From JANRIC01 sp033765345 (GTDB taxonomy: Bacteria; Bacteroidota; Bacteroidia; Cytophagales; Microscillaceae): a stretch of DNA of 36,112 nt. The position numbers and the translations under genes are program-made. The stretch covers positions 1-36,112 of the forward strand of contig JANRIC010000126.1 of the NCBI GenBank assembly GCA_033765345.1. Reading direction: 5' to 3'. Position 1 is the first letter of the stretch; each line of letters opens with the position of its first letter. Positions 25,407 to 34,415 of the stretch are shown here, one piece after another. Under the pieces are notes generated by a model that was not told the DNA's origin, searched no databases, and saw only the letters and a list, made by a program, of their open reading frames with translations.

Positions 25407-26753
25407 CTATTTGATCAAAAGATGAGTAGCATCTTGAGAGTCATACATGACCTCCAAAGCTTGATCATGGCAGGTATATTCGCCCAATCTCCAGTCAAGG
25501 GGAAGCCAGTACTGTCCTTGATTATCCAATGTGGCGGTGATTTTTTTGTTACTGTCTTTGAAAAAATCTCGGATAATTTGCACGGCTTTATTCCACTCAT
25601 TTTTACCTCCAATGAATACTTCTGCCCAAGCGTGCCCGCCACCCTAACATAAGCCGCCCGCTATCCGGGCAGTGCCGCCGATAGCCTGAATGCTGGAAGC
25701 CATTACCACCGAATAATCATCACAATCTCCAGCCATACCAATCGCCAAGGAACGGGAAGCCGTGGAATAATAATCATCTCTTACCGATGTAGGGTCGCTA
25801 ATATACTTCCAGTTATTGGATAGATATAAATGGATGGAGCAGATTTGCTTAATTCCTTCCGGTCCGGGGAATTTACCTCCTTGCGAATAAGGTCCGGGGC
25901 TTTTTTTGGCCAGATTTACGGCAAAATCCCGCACACAGGGTTTATTGGGAGTGACGGCTTCGGCAAAGGATTGGGTTTTGGCTTCATCGGTTTTGGCATC
26001 TGAGCACCAGTTTGCGTTTTTCATATCTCCCATGTTATCTTCGTAGAGTTTATTATCTTCCTGAAGATTTTTCAAGATTGCTTGGTCTTTTTCCAGTTTA
26101 TCGATTTTTAGCTGTAATTCTTTGATTTTCTCAATTTTTTCTTCTTCGTTCAAATCCTCGTTGTTGTCCACTTCCTCGATATAGTCTTTTACTTCGGGGT
26201 GATTTTGGTAGTTTTCATCAATAAACTGACGCAAATTTGCCATACCACTATTGAGTGAAATAGAAAAATCGGGGTTGATATTTTGTATCCCTGCTGCCTG
26301 ACTGCCATACAATACGCTTGCAGGTAAAAGCAACAATAAAGAGGCTTCTTTCAAGAAATTTGGTGTTTTAGAATGACTCAGCCGAATCCCCATAAAAACT
26401 ACCAAAATGCCCATCAGGTAATTGAGGGGTAGGTTATCAAAATAACCGCTTTGCGCTACCCAATCCTTAAACCATAGCATAAATCCCATCTCTACCGCAG
26501 TAGATACGAGTAGAAAACCTACTAAAAAGCCTAAAATCGTAGAACGAATGTGATCGCCTCCACCAAAAAAGACCTGAAAGGCAATTAAAATAAAACCTAC
26601 AAGGGTAAGAACAGATACACTCGCCAAAACCCCTAATCGGCTTTCCAGAAATTCTATGGGAGCCGAGATGCCAAAAGCGTGCAAGAGTACCGGAATCAAT
26701 ACAATGAATCCGATATTACTCAGAAGATAAAAAATGAATTTGAGTTTGTTCAT
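25407..26753 (-). pseudogene. Membrane transglutaminase-like protein broken by an in-frame TAG
   Basis: The frame encodes 448 codons. Residues 1-150 contain about five membrane segments; residues 170-220 form an acidic coiled coil. Residues 340-369 hold the transglutaminase Cys motif AGDCDDYSVVMASSIQAIGG (Cys344). A TAG at 25644-25646 (codon 370) follows RIAGGLC. The same frame then continues GGGHAWAEVFIGG with the catalytic His, and YWLPLDWRLGEY with the likely Asp, ending at TAG 25407-25409. The break therefore splits the Cys-His-Asp triad between two pieces. No frame change is needed; one base substitution would restore the protein. Either a recent nonsense mutation, a sequencing error or read-through explains it. 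Confidence 0.75.
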
Positions 26754-26983
26754 CGTGTGCGTGTTAGAAGCTGAATTAATTTATAATACGTTTTAAATCA
26801 TGTACAGATTTATTTTTTCTACACTGTGTGTTTAGATTTTCAAATTTGGAGGATTTGGAAATCTCAATTACCCTTATCATCATACAAATACGCTATCAAG
26901 GCAAAAATGACGATAGATATGCTTTATCAAGGTAAAAAATATAGCCTGCTAATTCAATCGTGTGTAAAGGAGGTATTTAAGAA

Positions 26984-27001
26984 AAACGGTTTTAACCGTT
27001 T
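26984..27001. repeat. Hairpin flanking the Y1 transposase, left
   Basis: AAACGGTTTTAACCGTTT forms a 7-bp stem with a short loop and touches the transposase stop codon. It resembles the hairpin at 27485-27502 on the other side and is probably a REP-like transposase target. Confidence 0.55.
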
Positions 27002-27435
27002 CAGCCCTTCCACAGCCCGTGTAATTCTAGGAAACGCTCAAATTCTTCCTGAAAACTAATCTTTTGATGGTGTATTTCCTGGTCTTTGATGTATTGTTGT
27101 ACTTTTTTAATGGCTGATTCGCTCACTGAAAATGCCCCATATCCAACCTGCCAGCTAAATTTATCTTTGGTGAGGTTTTCTTGATTGATTTTGTGCGAGC
27201 TTGACCCTTTGATATGTTTGATCACTTCAGCTATGTTTTTTTGTGCCTGAAGTAAGAATAATAAATGTACATGATCAGGCATACCATTGATACCCAGTAA
27301 GGAGCAGCCTGTCTCGTGCAACTCACTTGTTAATATCTGATGAATTTGGGCTTTTATTTCGGGCAAAATCAAAGGGTTTCCGCTTTTAGTACCAAAAATA
27401 GCGTGAACCCATATTTTGACAAAAGAATGAGTCAT
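27001..27435 (-). CDS. IS200-like / REP-associated Y1 transposase
   Basis: A 144-residue protein. The HUH motif is visible as GMPDHVHLLFLL (residues about 51-62, H-V-H). The catalytic Tyr of Y1 transposases lies near residue 114 in VQQYIKDQEIHH. The N-terminal VKIWVHAIFGTKSGNPLI and FSWQVGYGAFSVSESAIKKV are typical of the Transposase_17 family. Such enzymes cut and rejoin single-stranded DNA at hairpins. The gene is intact and flanked by two hairpins of similar sequence, AAACGGTTTTAACCGTTT (26984-27001) and AAACTGTTAAAACAGTTT (27485-27502). These could be the ends of an IS200-type element or REP/RAYT substrate sites. Confidence 0.9.
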   Translation of the reverse strand: MTHSFVKIWVHAIFGTKSGNPLILPEIKAQIHQILTSELHETGCSLLGINGMPDHVHLLFLLQAQKNIAEVIKHIKGSSSHKINQENLTKDKFSWQVGYGAFSVSESAIKKVQQYIKDQEIHHQKISFQEEFERFLELHGLWKG

Positions 27436-27739
27436 AGGATTTAATAATCAAGTTTAAAAATAAATTTCTGTTTATCCATCAGTTAAACTGTTAAAACAGT
27501 TTTTTTAAAAAAGACATTTCCTCATATCACGAATGAATTCGTGGGCTATATTATTCTCAGATGTAGAAATGAGTATCCTAAAATAATAATGAGGAGATTT
27601 AAATCCAAATGAATAACCAAAAAATTATTAATTAACCTGTATTTACATGTTTTTAGTTTAATTAAAATGGAATAATTTTATAAAAATTGTCTTTATTCCA
27701 TTTTAATTGAATTTTATTTTTCTGTATTACTGTATCAAC
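27436..27739. other. AT-rich intergenic stretch with two hairpins
   Basis: About 300 bp without a gene. It holds the right transposase hairpin (27485-27502, followed by a T7 run) and a second, unrelated inverted repeat: AATTAAAATGGAATAA (27660-27675) is the exact complement of 27693-27708 with a 17-nt loop. The latter lies about 30 bp past the stop of the AtuA-like gene and may terminate that operon, but no strong U-run follows. Confidence 0.5.
27485..27502. repeat. Hairpin flanking the Y1 transposase, right
   Basis: AAACTGTTAAAACAGTTT, a 7-bp stem with a 4-nt loop, matches the left hairpin at 26984-27001 in size and in its AAAC-GTTT ends, with the central base pair changed in both arms. The compensatory change (G-C to T-A) suggests the structure, not the sequence, is kept. 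Confidence 0.55.
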
Positions 27740-28042
27740 CTAACCCAACTCCATTTCCAACAGCGCATAACTTAGAGTTTTGCCGTGGGTATCTATTGTC
27801 AGAGAGGTAGTTACGCCACCCATGAGGGCATTGTGGCATACAAAAAGTAATGAGGCAATGTTGGGGAGTTCGTAGCGGATGATTTGCCCCGAAACGACGT
27901 CTTTCAGATGATTTTTTACCTTTTCGGCGGTCACTTGCGTGCAGAGCATTTCATAATCCGATTCCTGATAAGGGATTAATGAAAGAGTCAGGGTATTTCC
28001 TTTGTCGCCTGCGCGGCTATGGGCTATTTCGTAGAGTTTCAT
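27740..28042 (-). CDS. AtuA-like C-terminal (ferredoxin-fold) domain protein
   Basis: A 100-residue protein. The MKLYEIAHSRAGDKGNTLTL start, with the SRAGDKGN motif, is the signature of the C-terminal domain found in AtuA-family proteins; LPNIASLLFVCHNALMGGVT is the second conserved block. In many bacteria this domain is fused to AtuA, while here it is a separate gene 5 bp downstream of it. The two products probably assemble into one enzyme. The reaction is unknown; AtuA-family genes were named from acyclic terpene utilisation in Pseudomonas. Confidence 0.85.
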   Translation of the reverse strand: MKLYEIAHSRAGDKGNTLTLSLIPYQESDYEMLCTQVTAEKVKNHLKDVVSGQIIRYELPNIASLLFVCHNALMGGVTTSLTIDTHGKTLSYALLEMELG

Positions 28043-28047
28043 GGCAT

Positions 28048-29370
28048 TTAAGATTCAAAAATTTGAAAATTTGTCTGAATTTCGGCTCTGTCCAACAATA
28101 CCGATACAATACCTACGATTTCGTGGATATATTTCCTTGCTCCACCGCCACCTGCTGGGCCATTGGTGTAGAGAGCTTCTACTTCCTCTCCGATGAGGGC
28201 GGCTTGTGCTTGAGTGGAGGCTTTTCCGACTACCCTCAGGCGGACTTCATAAGGGATGGAGGTATTCCCAAAATTGCTTCTGTGTATGGCACTGTTACCG
28301 ACCAGGTCTATACGTAATTCTTTGAATTTGTCGTTTAATCTTTTCTTGATGATGTCACCTGCAAGTGCTGCTCTTTCCAAAGCGGAAGCTCCGGCATAAG
28401 AGATCTCACCTTCTCCCAGATAAAATGCTTTATAACCTACGCTTACTTTGTAGGTAGAGGGTTTTGTTTTTCCGCTTCCTCCCTTGACTTTTATCAAATC
28501 TTTGCCGATTTCTTCCAGCTTGACCGACATAAAATCAGCCACCACATCCGGGGTAAAATATTCGTGTGGATTGGTGACTTCATAGAGTAATTGTTCTTTG
28601 GCGGTCAATAGATTGATAATTCCCCCGGTGCCTGCTACTTTGCCGATTACCGCGGAACCGTCCCGATACACATCTGCAAAAGGGTAGCCTAGCACATCCA
28701 GCCCAGCTACTGGTTTTTTGAAAGGATCGGCAAAATAACCGCCGCTTATCTGCCCTGCACACTCCAGCAAATGCCCTACCACTGTGCCTTTGCCCAAAAG
28801 GTCATAATTATCTGTATGCCATCCGAATTCGTGAATCATAGGTGCCAAGAACAGGGACGGGTCAGCCACCCTGCCCGTGATGATGACATTTGCAGAAGCA
28901 TTCAGCGCAGGTAAGATAGATTCTACACCCAAGTAAGCATTTGCAGAAATTATGTCTTTAAAATTTCCCAGAGGCTCTCCCTGCTCCATAGTGAGCATAG
29001 TCGGATTGATTTTTTCAAACACATCATCTCCATAAACGGCAGCTACTTTTATTGTCAAATTTTGTCTTTGTGCAATAGAGACAACCTTTTTGGCAGCCTC
29101 AATGGGGTTGGCAGCCCCCATATTGCTGATCAGGCAAATATTATTTTTGATCAGATGAGGTAATAAAGACTCCATTCTACGCTCCAGAAGCGGATCATAT
29201 CCCTTGCTTGCATCCTGAAGTTTTCTTTTTTGAGCAAGGGCAATGGTTCTTTCTGCCAGGCACTCGAGTACCAGGTAATCGAGTTCTCCTCGTTCAGCAA
29301 GAATCAAAGCAGGCTCAAGCCTGTCACCTGAAAATCCCGCCCCACAAGCGATTCTAATTTTTTCTTTCAT
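28048..29370 (-). CDS. AtuA-family protein (DUF1446), N-terminal domain only
   Basis: A 440-residue protein beginning MKEKIRIACGAGFSGDRLEP, the conserved start of the AtuA/DUF1446 family. Further conserved blocks are LDYLVLECLAERTIALAQK, ISNMGAANPIEAAKKV, NVIITGRVADPSLFLAPMIH and GTVVGHLLECAGQISGGYFA, ending near GPAGGGGARKYIHEIVGIVS. An upstream in-frame ATG at 29448 would overlap the transporter gene and add an unrelated segment, so 29370 is preferred. It follows the CitMHS transporter by 11 bp and precedes its small partner by 5 bp. The family is linked to catabolism of acyclic terpenes and branched compounds; the substrate here is not known. Confidence 0.88.
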   Translation of the reverse strand: MKEKIRIACGAGFSGDRLEPALILAERGELDYLVLECLAERTIALAQKRKLQDASKGYDPLLERRMESLLPHLIKNNICLISNMGAANPIEAAKKVVSIAQRQNLTIKVAAVYGDDVFEKINPTMLTMEQGEPLGNFKDIISANAYLGVESILPALNASANVIITGRVADPSLFLAPMIHEFGWHTDNYDLLGKGTVVGHLLECAGQISGGYFADPFKKPVAGLDVLGYPFADVYRDGSAVIGKVAGTGGIINLLTAKEQLLYEVTNPHEYFTPDVVADFMSVKLEEIGKDLIKVKGGSGKTKPSTYKVSVGYKAFYLGEGEISYAGASALERAALAGDIIKKRLNDKFKELRIDLVGNSAIHRSNFGNTSIPYEVRLRVVGKASTQAQAALIGEEVEALYTNGPAGGGGARKYIHEIVGIVSVLLDRAEIQTNFQIFES

Positions 29371-29381
29371 CCTTAAGTCAT

Positions 29382-30677
29382 TTAAATATGGATTGAGCCT
29401 GTCAGCAAAGCCACCAGTGTCATCACCAGGGTAGTGCCTAAAGCCCATTTGAAGGTGAATTTTTGATGATCTCCTAGATCGACCTCTGCCAAACCCACCA
29501 GCAGAAAGGTAGAAGCAGTCAGAGGACTGATTGGAAAGCCCACGGTCATTTGCCCAAGTAATGCGGCACGACCGATCTCGAGCGGGTTTATATCAAACTG
29601 GACGGCTGCCTGACTCAAAACAGGTACTACCCCAAAATAATAAGCATCCGGCGTAAAAAGTAGACTTGCAGGCATGCTTGTAATGGCCGTAAGCACAGGC
29701 AAAAGGTTGGCATGATTTTGAGGAATCAACGAAACTAGCATATTCGCCATCTCCTCAATCATCTTTGAACCCGTGAGTATGCCTGAAAAGATACCTGCGG
29801 CAAATATCATACTGGAGACCAGAAAAATATTCGTCCCGTGAGCTCTAAGTACTTTTTGTTGGTCGCTGAGTTTGGGATAATTGATGAGTAAGGCAAACAT
29901 ACTTGCCACCACAAACAATACAGGTGTGGGAACCCAGCCGTTCACCAGGGCAATAATCAGTAAGATGGTCAGAATAGCATTTAGCCAAATCAACTGCGGC
30001 CTTCTTAATGCTTTTTGTTCGGAAGTCAAATTTTCCCGATGATTATAATCTAACTCAAGAACTCCAATTCTTTTTCTTTCCTTTTTTCCCAACCAATAAG
30101 CAACCAGCAGCACCCATACGATACCTCCGATAATCGCAGGAATATTGGGATTAAAGATATGTACGGCTTCGGTCTCAAGCGTAGAAATAGCCCGGGCAGA
30201 AGTCCCCGACCAGGGAACCAAATGTATAGGACCTACGCTGAGTGCTACGATGCAGGATAATACGAGTGGATTAATTTTGAGCTTTTTATAAATAGGCAAA
30301 AATGCAGAGATGACAATCATAAAAGTAGCTGTGCCGTCACCGTCCAAATGAACGATCATCGTCAGCAGGGCTGTGCCGATGATTACTTTGAGCGGATCGC
30401 CTTTTACAGAACGAATAATCGCAGCAATAACAGGATCAAACAACCCGGCATCGAGCATGGTAGCAAAATACAATACGGCAAACATCAGCAGGATGCCCGT
30501 CGGAGCAACCTGCTTTATGCCTTCCAACATCATATCTCCTAATTCTTTCGGGCTAAACCCAGCCAAAGCACCGAAAAAAATCGGGGTAAGCACCAAAGCC
30601 GTGATTACCGAAAGCCTTTTGCTGATAATAAGCACTAAAAACACAACAATCGTAGCAAAACCTAAGAATGCAAGCAT
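29382..30677 (-). CDS. CitMHS-family metal-citrate-type transporter
   Basis: A 431-residue membrane protein with about 11 hydrophobic segments. The N-terminus MLAFLGFATIVVFLVLIISK and the motif ILTMIVHLDGDGTATFMIV match the CitM/CitH group, in which a divalent metal-citrate complex is taken up with protons. Here the segment reads LLTMIVHLDGDGTATFMIVI. Other conserved regions are LVPWSGTSARAISTLE and ADYYFG-like TPDAYYFGVVPVL. In this operon it lies between a secreted esterase and AtuA, so it may import the acid released or modified by these enzymes. Specificity for citrate is family-based and not demonstrated. Confidence 0.88.
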   Translation of the reverse strand: MLAFLGFATIVVFLVLIISKRLSVITALVLTPIFFGALAGFSPKELGDMMLEGIKQVAPTGILLMFAVLYFATMLDAGLFDPVIAAIIRSVKGDPLKVIIGTALLTMIVHLDGDGTATFMIVISAFLPIYKKLKINPLVLSCIVALSVGPIHLVPWSGTSARAISTLETEAVHIFNPNIPAIIGGIVWVLLVAYWLGKKERKRIGVLELDYNHRENLTSEQKALRRPQLIWLNAILTILLIIALVNGWVPTPVLFVVASMFALLINYPKLSDQQKVLRAHGTNIFLVSSMIFAAGIFSGILTGSKMIEEMANMLVSLIPQNHANLLPVLTAITSMPASLLFTPDAYYFGVVPVLSQAAVQFDINPLEIGRAALLGQMTVGFPISPLTASTFLLVGLAEVDLGDHQKFTFKWALGTTLVMTLVALLTGSIHI

Positions 30678-30704
30678 AATTCCTTCCGGCTTTCGCGAAT
30701 CGGC

Positions 30705-32360
30705 TTATTTTGTTTTTGTGTAAGATTTGTCCAAAAACAAATACCTTGTATCATGAGGAGTTTTTATGGCTTTGGATTCCACATCCAGGATCATCACCGG
30801 AGGCGCATGATCACCTTTTTGGGCAGCCGGCCACTCGGGCAAAGAACTACCGTTGGGGTTGCCAGTTTTGATAAAATTGGCAAAATACTCCAGCATGGTA
30901 GCCGAAACCTTGAAATCATCCTCTGTCCAGGCGTACTCCTTAACCAGGTGTAGGTTACCCATACAATATTCTATTTCGCAGGCGTGAGGGGCACCTACGG
31001 GTTCGAGTGCTTTGGGAGCATTGGGGTCTTTTTTAATAGTACCTCCTGCAAGCCCAGGAACCAGCGACTGATCTACCAATGGTGGGCGATGTTTGCTGTA
31101 CAAATACCGATATACGGGCTGATTGCTGAAATTGCGGTGCAAATCAAACCACTTCCAGGTACTGTAGGCTATAAAGCGATCCGAAGCCAATGCGGTAGCT
31201 GAAAGTTCTATTTCTTTGTCAGAGCTATGGGGATAAAGTTTGAGTACCTCCTGATGATCATTGGGGTAGGTTTCTTTGACCTTGGCAATGTAATTTTCCT
31301 GCGTATAAGGTTTGCCCTGCATAAAAGCCATTCCAGGGATTTCGGCAGAGTTCCAACCCAGGAGCAGGGGTACTTGAGCCTGTTCTTTGGTACTGAAAAT
31401 TTCAGGCAGCGTTTTGGGTAAAAAATAGCCGTCGATGGCTACTGGAAAGCCAAAACGTTTGGATTCGTTGTAAATTTCATAAATATCTCTGGCAGGTAAG
31501 GCTCTTAATTCCTTGATGCTGGGAAATCCTGCATTTTTAGCAAAATCCAGCCCCGTTTGTTCGGCCTCTTTCAAAGAGACAGGAGCCAGGGTAGGGTTGA
31601 TGCCTGCACCACTTTCACCGATAGCACCTGCGATCAACCCTTTGGATAAAGGAGAAGCCATCTGATAGCTCACCGAAATAGAACCTGCCGACTCACCGGC
31701 GATGGTTACTTTTTTAGGATCACCGCCAAAAGCTTCAATATTTTTTTGCACCCATTGTAAGGCTGCGTGCTGATCCAGTAGGCCGTAATTGCCAGAGCCT
31801 TTGTAAGGAGATTCGGCACTCAGGTCAGGATGGGAAAAGAATCCGAAAATATTGAGTCGGTAATTCACCGTAATCGCTACGATGCCTTTTTTAGCCATAC
31901 TTTCTCCGTCATAGCGTGGCTCTGAGCCATCGCCAGCTACATAACCTCCACCATAAAAATACACCAGCACGGGCAGTCCTTTGGTGTTGCGTTTGGCGGG
32001 AGTCCATACATTGAGGTATAGACAATCCTCACTCATTCCATTGGAGCGAAAGCTCATGTCTCCAAAAATAGGTGCCTGCATGGCTCTCGGTCCGAATTTT
32101 TTGGTTTCTTTGATTCCCTGCCAGTTATCCAGGGGCTGCGGGGCTTTCCAACGTAGCTCACCTACCGGAGGTTTGGCGTAAGGAACCCCAAAATATTTTT
32201 GAATACCACTTTTGGTGTCATAATTTCCTTCAATTACACCATTCTGGGTGGTGGCTTGCACCGCAAAAGCATCATTTCCTTGTGCCATTATCTGATATTT
32301 AAAACCAATTAAAAGAAATAACAAACAAAATAAAAATAGTGTCTTTTTCATACTTTCCAA
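30705..32360 (-). CDS. Secreted type-B carboxylesterase
   Basis: A 551-residue protein with a signal peptide (MKKTLFLFCLLFLLIGFKYQ, cleaved near IMAQ). The alpha/beta-hydrolase signatures of the family are the oxyanion-hole motif VYFYGGGYVAGDGS, the nucleophile elbow TIAGESAGSISVSYQM with Ser in GESAG, and the catalytic His in GAPHACEIEYCMGN. The EDCLYLNVWTPAKRN block is the second PROSITE-type signature. It cleaves carboxylic esters in the periplasm or outside. It is the first gene of the operon with the CitMHS transporter and AtuA genes (27 bp gap). Start could be the ATG at 32360 or at 32351. Confidence 0.9.
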   Translation of the reverse strand: MESMKKTLFLFCLLFLLIGFKYQIMAQGNDAFAVQATTQNGVIEGNYDTKSGIQKYFGVPYAKPPVGELRWKAPQPLDNWQGIKETKKFGPRAMQAPIFGDMSFRSNGMSEDCLYLNVWTPAKRNTKGLPVLVYFYGGGYVAGDGSEPRYDGESMAKKGIVAITVNYRLNIFGFFSHPDLSAESPYKGSGNYGLLDQHAALQWVQKNIEAFGGDPKKVTIAGESAGSISVSYQMASPLSKGLIAGAIGESGAGINPTLAPVSLKEAEQTGLDFAKNAGFPSIKELRALPARDIYEIYNESKRFGFPVAIDGYFLPKTLPEIFSTKEQAQVPLLLGWNSAEIPGMAFMQGKPYTQENYIAKVKETYPNDHQEVLKLYPHSSDKEIELSATALASDRFIAYSTWKWFDLHRNFSNQPVYRYLYSKHRPPLVDQSLVPGLAGGTIKKDPNAPKALEPVGAPHACEIEYCMGNLHLVKEYAWTEDDFKVSATMLEYFANFIKTGNPNGSSLPEWPAAQKGDHAPPVMILDVESKAIKTPHDTRYLFLDKSYTKTK

Positions 32361-32530
32361 TTTAATTTTTTTATTGCCTTATTATGTAACAATGATAATT
32401 TCTTTTTTAGAAAAAATCTGTTTTTTGGTAAAATGCGGTTAAAATATTATCAAAAACATCTGTGGCTATTTTCTTGCTCAAAGGCTTTTAGGCCTGGTCA
32501 CAGTCTGATAGCTTGGTCGTAGAGATACAG

Positions 32531-34111
32531 CTATTTTACCTCTTTGGCAAGACTCCAATCCACCAACTTAGAAGGATAATAATTGATATTCATAGCCTTA
32601 AACCGGGCTCCGTGTTCACCCAGACGTCTTTTGTAGGAGTCCCAATTTCTCATAGAAGCGGGTGACCAGCCGATCTCTGCATAACCAGGAAGCCTGGGGA
32701 AGATCATGTACTCAATGTCGTCCATTTTGAGGATGGTTTCTGTCCAAAGGGGAGCCTCAATACCCAGAATATTTTCTTTTTTAGCTCCTGCAACGATGGT
32801 TTCCATATCCCAGATATAAGCACTATCCACCTCAATATAAGCCGCCCAATGCAAACCTAGCGCAGTGGTGGAATCATACTGCATATCCATATAGGCTTTT
32901 TTGGCGGGCGACATAATTACTTGTAGGTTCTTGGCAAAGGCTTCTTTGGCGTGGTCGGGATTAGACCAATATTGAATGACTGTGTTGCCTTTAAGCTTTG
33001 CTTGAGCAGCTTCTTCCCAGCCGATGGGCTGTTTGCCGTATTTCTGCACGATATCCTGTACTTTTTCAATAAATGGCAGGTAGTCTTCTTTTTTGGTGGC
33101 GTGTGATTCGTCGCCTCCGATATGGATATAAGGGCCAGGCGTGAGTGCGGCCAGTTCCTTGATGACATCTTCAATAAACTTATAGGTGATTTCCTTAGAG
33201 GTACACAAGGAGCTGAATCCTACCTCGATACCCGTATAGAGTTCGGGAGCTTTACCATCACAATTGAGTTCGGGATAAGAGGATAAGGCGGCGTTGGTAT
33301 GCCCAGGCATATCAATTTCGGGAATGATGGTGATGAATCGGTCTTGGGCATATTGTACGATTTCTTTGTATTGCTCCTGGGTATAAAATCCCCCCTTGCC
33401 TCCTCCTACCTGGGTGCTGCCGCCGTGTTTGGTGAGGTTTGGCCAGGATTTGATCTCAATTCGCCAGCCTTGATCGTCGGAAAGGTGCAAATGCAAAACA
33501 TTCATTTTATAATGAGCAATCATATCAATGTACTGCTTTACATCTTCTACCCCAAAGAAGTGCCGGGACACATCAAGCATAGCTCCTCTAAAAGCGTATT
33601 GCGGCTTGTCACGAATTGTGCCTGTGGGGATTTCCCAGGGACCTTCTTGCTTGGTGGACATCTCGATTTTAGCAGGCAACAGTTGGCGAATGGTTTGGAC
33701 ACCTCGAAATAGCCCCGCAGGATTGTTGGCGGTGAGCTTTAAGGAGTCTTCGCTAATTTCTAGCAAATATCCTTCTTCGCCCAAATCTTTTTCTTCGGGA
33801 GAAATGGATAAATATATATGACTGGAGGAGGAAGTTGGAGCCTCTGTTTTGACGGTGATATCCAATCCTGTGGCTGGATTTAATTGAGCAGCCAGATATT
33901 GAGCGATAGATTGATGTTCTTTGCTCACATAAATATCCGTATCGGCACTAAGGGCAAAGGAACTACCAGTAGCCTGCACCGAAACTGGCAATGGAATGAT
34001 ACTTACTAAGGTGAGGTCTGTGGGTGTTTTTTGGGTACAGGAGAACAGTACAAAAAAACAAATCATGGTAAATGTGGTCTTCATCAATACATTCATTTTG
34101 GAGTAAATCAT
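32531..34111 (-). CDS. GH20 beta-N-acetylhexosaminidase lipoprotein
   Basis: A 526-residue protein. The N-terminus has a lipoprotein signal with lipobox VLFSC, so the mature protein is anchored at Cys near residue 25. Residues about 30-150 are the GH20b accessory domain. The (beta/alpha)8 catalytic domain follows with AFRGAMLDVSRHFFGVEDVK, LHLHLSDDQGWRIEIKSWP, IIPEIDMPGHTNAALSSYPE and the catalytic Asp-Glu pair in HIGGDESHATKK. It removes terminal beta-linked GlcNAc or GalNAc from chitin fragments, glycans or peptidoglycan. The start is ambiguous among Met residues 1, 6 and 10 (34111, 34096, 34084); the last gives a compact lipoprotein signal. It is separated from the esterase operon by 170 bp. 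Confidence 0.93.
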   Translation of the reverse strand: MIYSKMNVLMKTTFTMICFFVLFSCTQKTPTDLTLVSIIPLPVSVQATGSSFALSADTDIYVSKEHQSIAQYLAAQLNPATGLDITVKTEAPTSSSSHIYLSISPEEKDLGEEGYLLEISEDSLKLTANNPAGLFRGVQTIRQLLPAKIEMSTKQEGPWEIPTGTIRDKPQYAFRGAMLDVSRHFFGVEDVKQYIDMIAHYKMNVLHLHLSDDQGWRIEIKSWPNLTKHGGSTQVGGGKGGFYTQEQYKEIVQYAQDRFITIIPEIDMPGHTNAALSSYPELNCDGKAPELYTGIEVGFSSLCTSKEITYKFIEDVIKELAALTPGPYIHIGGDESHATKKEDYLPFIEKVQDIVQKYGKQPIGWEEAAQAKLKGNTVIQYWSNPDHAKEAFAKNLQVIMSPAKKAYMDMQYDSTTALGLHWAAYIEVDSAYIWDMETIVAGAKKENILGIEAPLWTETILKMDDIEYMIFPRLPGYAEIGWSPASMRNWDSYKRRLGEHGARFKAMNINYYPSKLVDWSLAKEVK

Positions 34112-34415
34112 ATTTTTTAATTTTAGAAATTCAAGTTAGGCAATAATAGTATGATTTTTAGTAGAATTTAAATGATTTTCCGAATTATACCCAGATTTGT
34201 GTGATGAGCCACACAAGACCCCTAGGAGGCAAGTTTGAATGATTTGATTCTTAAAGTTCGGAAAACTGCTTCGGTTTGAGTAAAAGATAAAAGCCCTGGG
34301 GTTTTCGGGTTTATTCTTTTCTTCGCAGCAGCCTAGTGACTTAGGCATTCGCCTTTTATGGTTAAGTTTAAGTTACGTTGCGCTAGACTTCAACCAGAGG
34401 GGATTTGCGCTACAT
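34112..34415. other. Gene-free stretch with a dispersed repeat
   Basis: About 300 bp without a gene; apparent minus-strand open frames are the repeat itself. It holds repeat copy B (34186-34282) and a gene-free tail toward the exporter remnant. Confidence 0.6.
34186..34282 (-). repeat. Dispersed ~100-bp repeat, copy B
   Basis: On the minus strand it starts TACTCAAACCGAAG and continues GTTTTCCGAACTTT, like copy C, and ends AAATCTGGGTATA, like copies A and C. The centre has diverged (GCCTCCTAGGGGTCTTGTG). The terminal ATACCCAGATTT / GGTTTGAGTA pair marks the boundaries. Confidence 0.65.

Noticed and set aside
26826..27059. 77-codon plus-strand open frame upstream of and across the transposase end
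   Set aside because: It runs through the left hairpin and the antisense of the transposase, with no family resemblance.
29371..29448. Upstream ATG of AtuA at 29448
   Set aside because: It would overlap the transporter gene and add residues unlike the family N-terminus; the ATG at 29370 is used.
34136..34348. 70-codon minus-strand open frame
   Set aside because: It lies in and around repeat copy B and shows no protein-like sequence.
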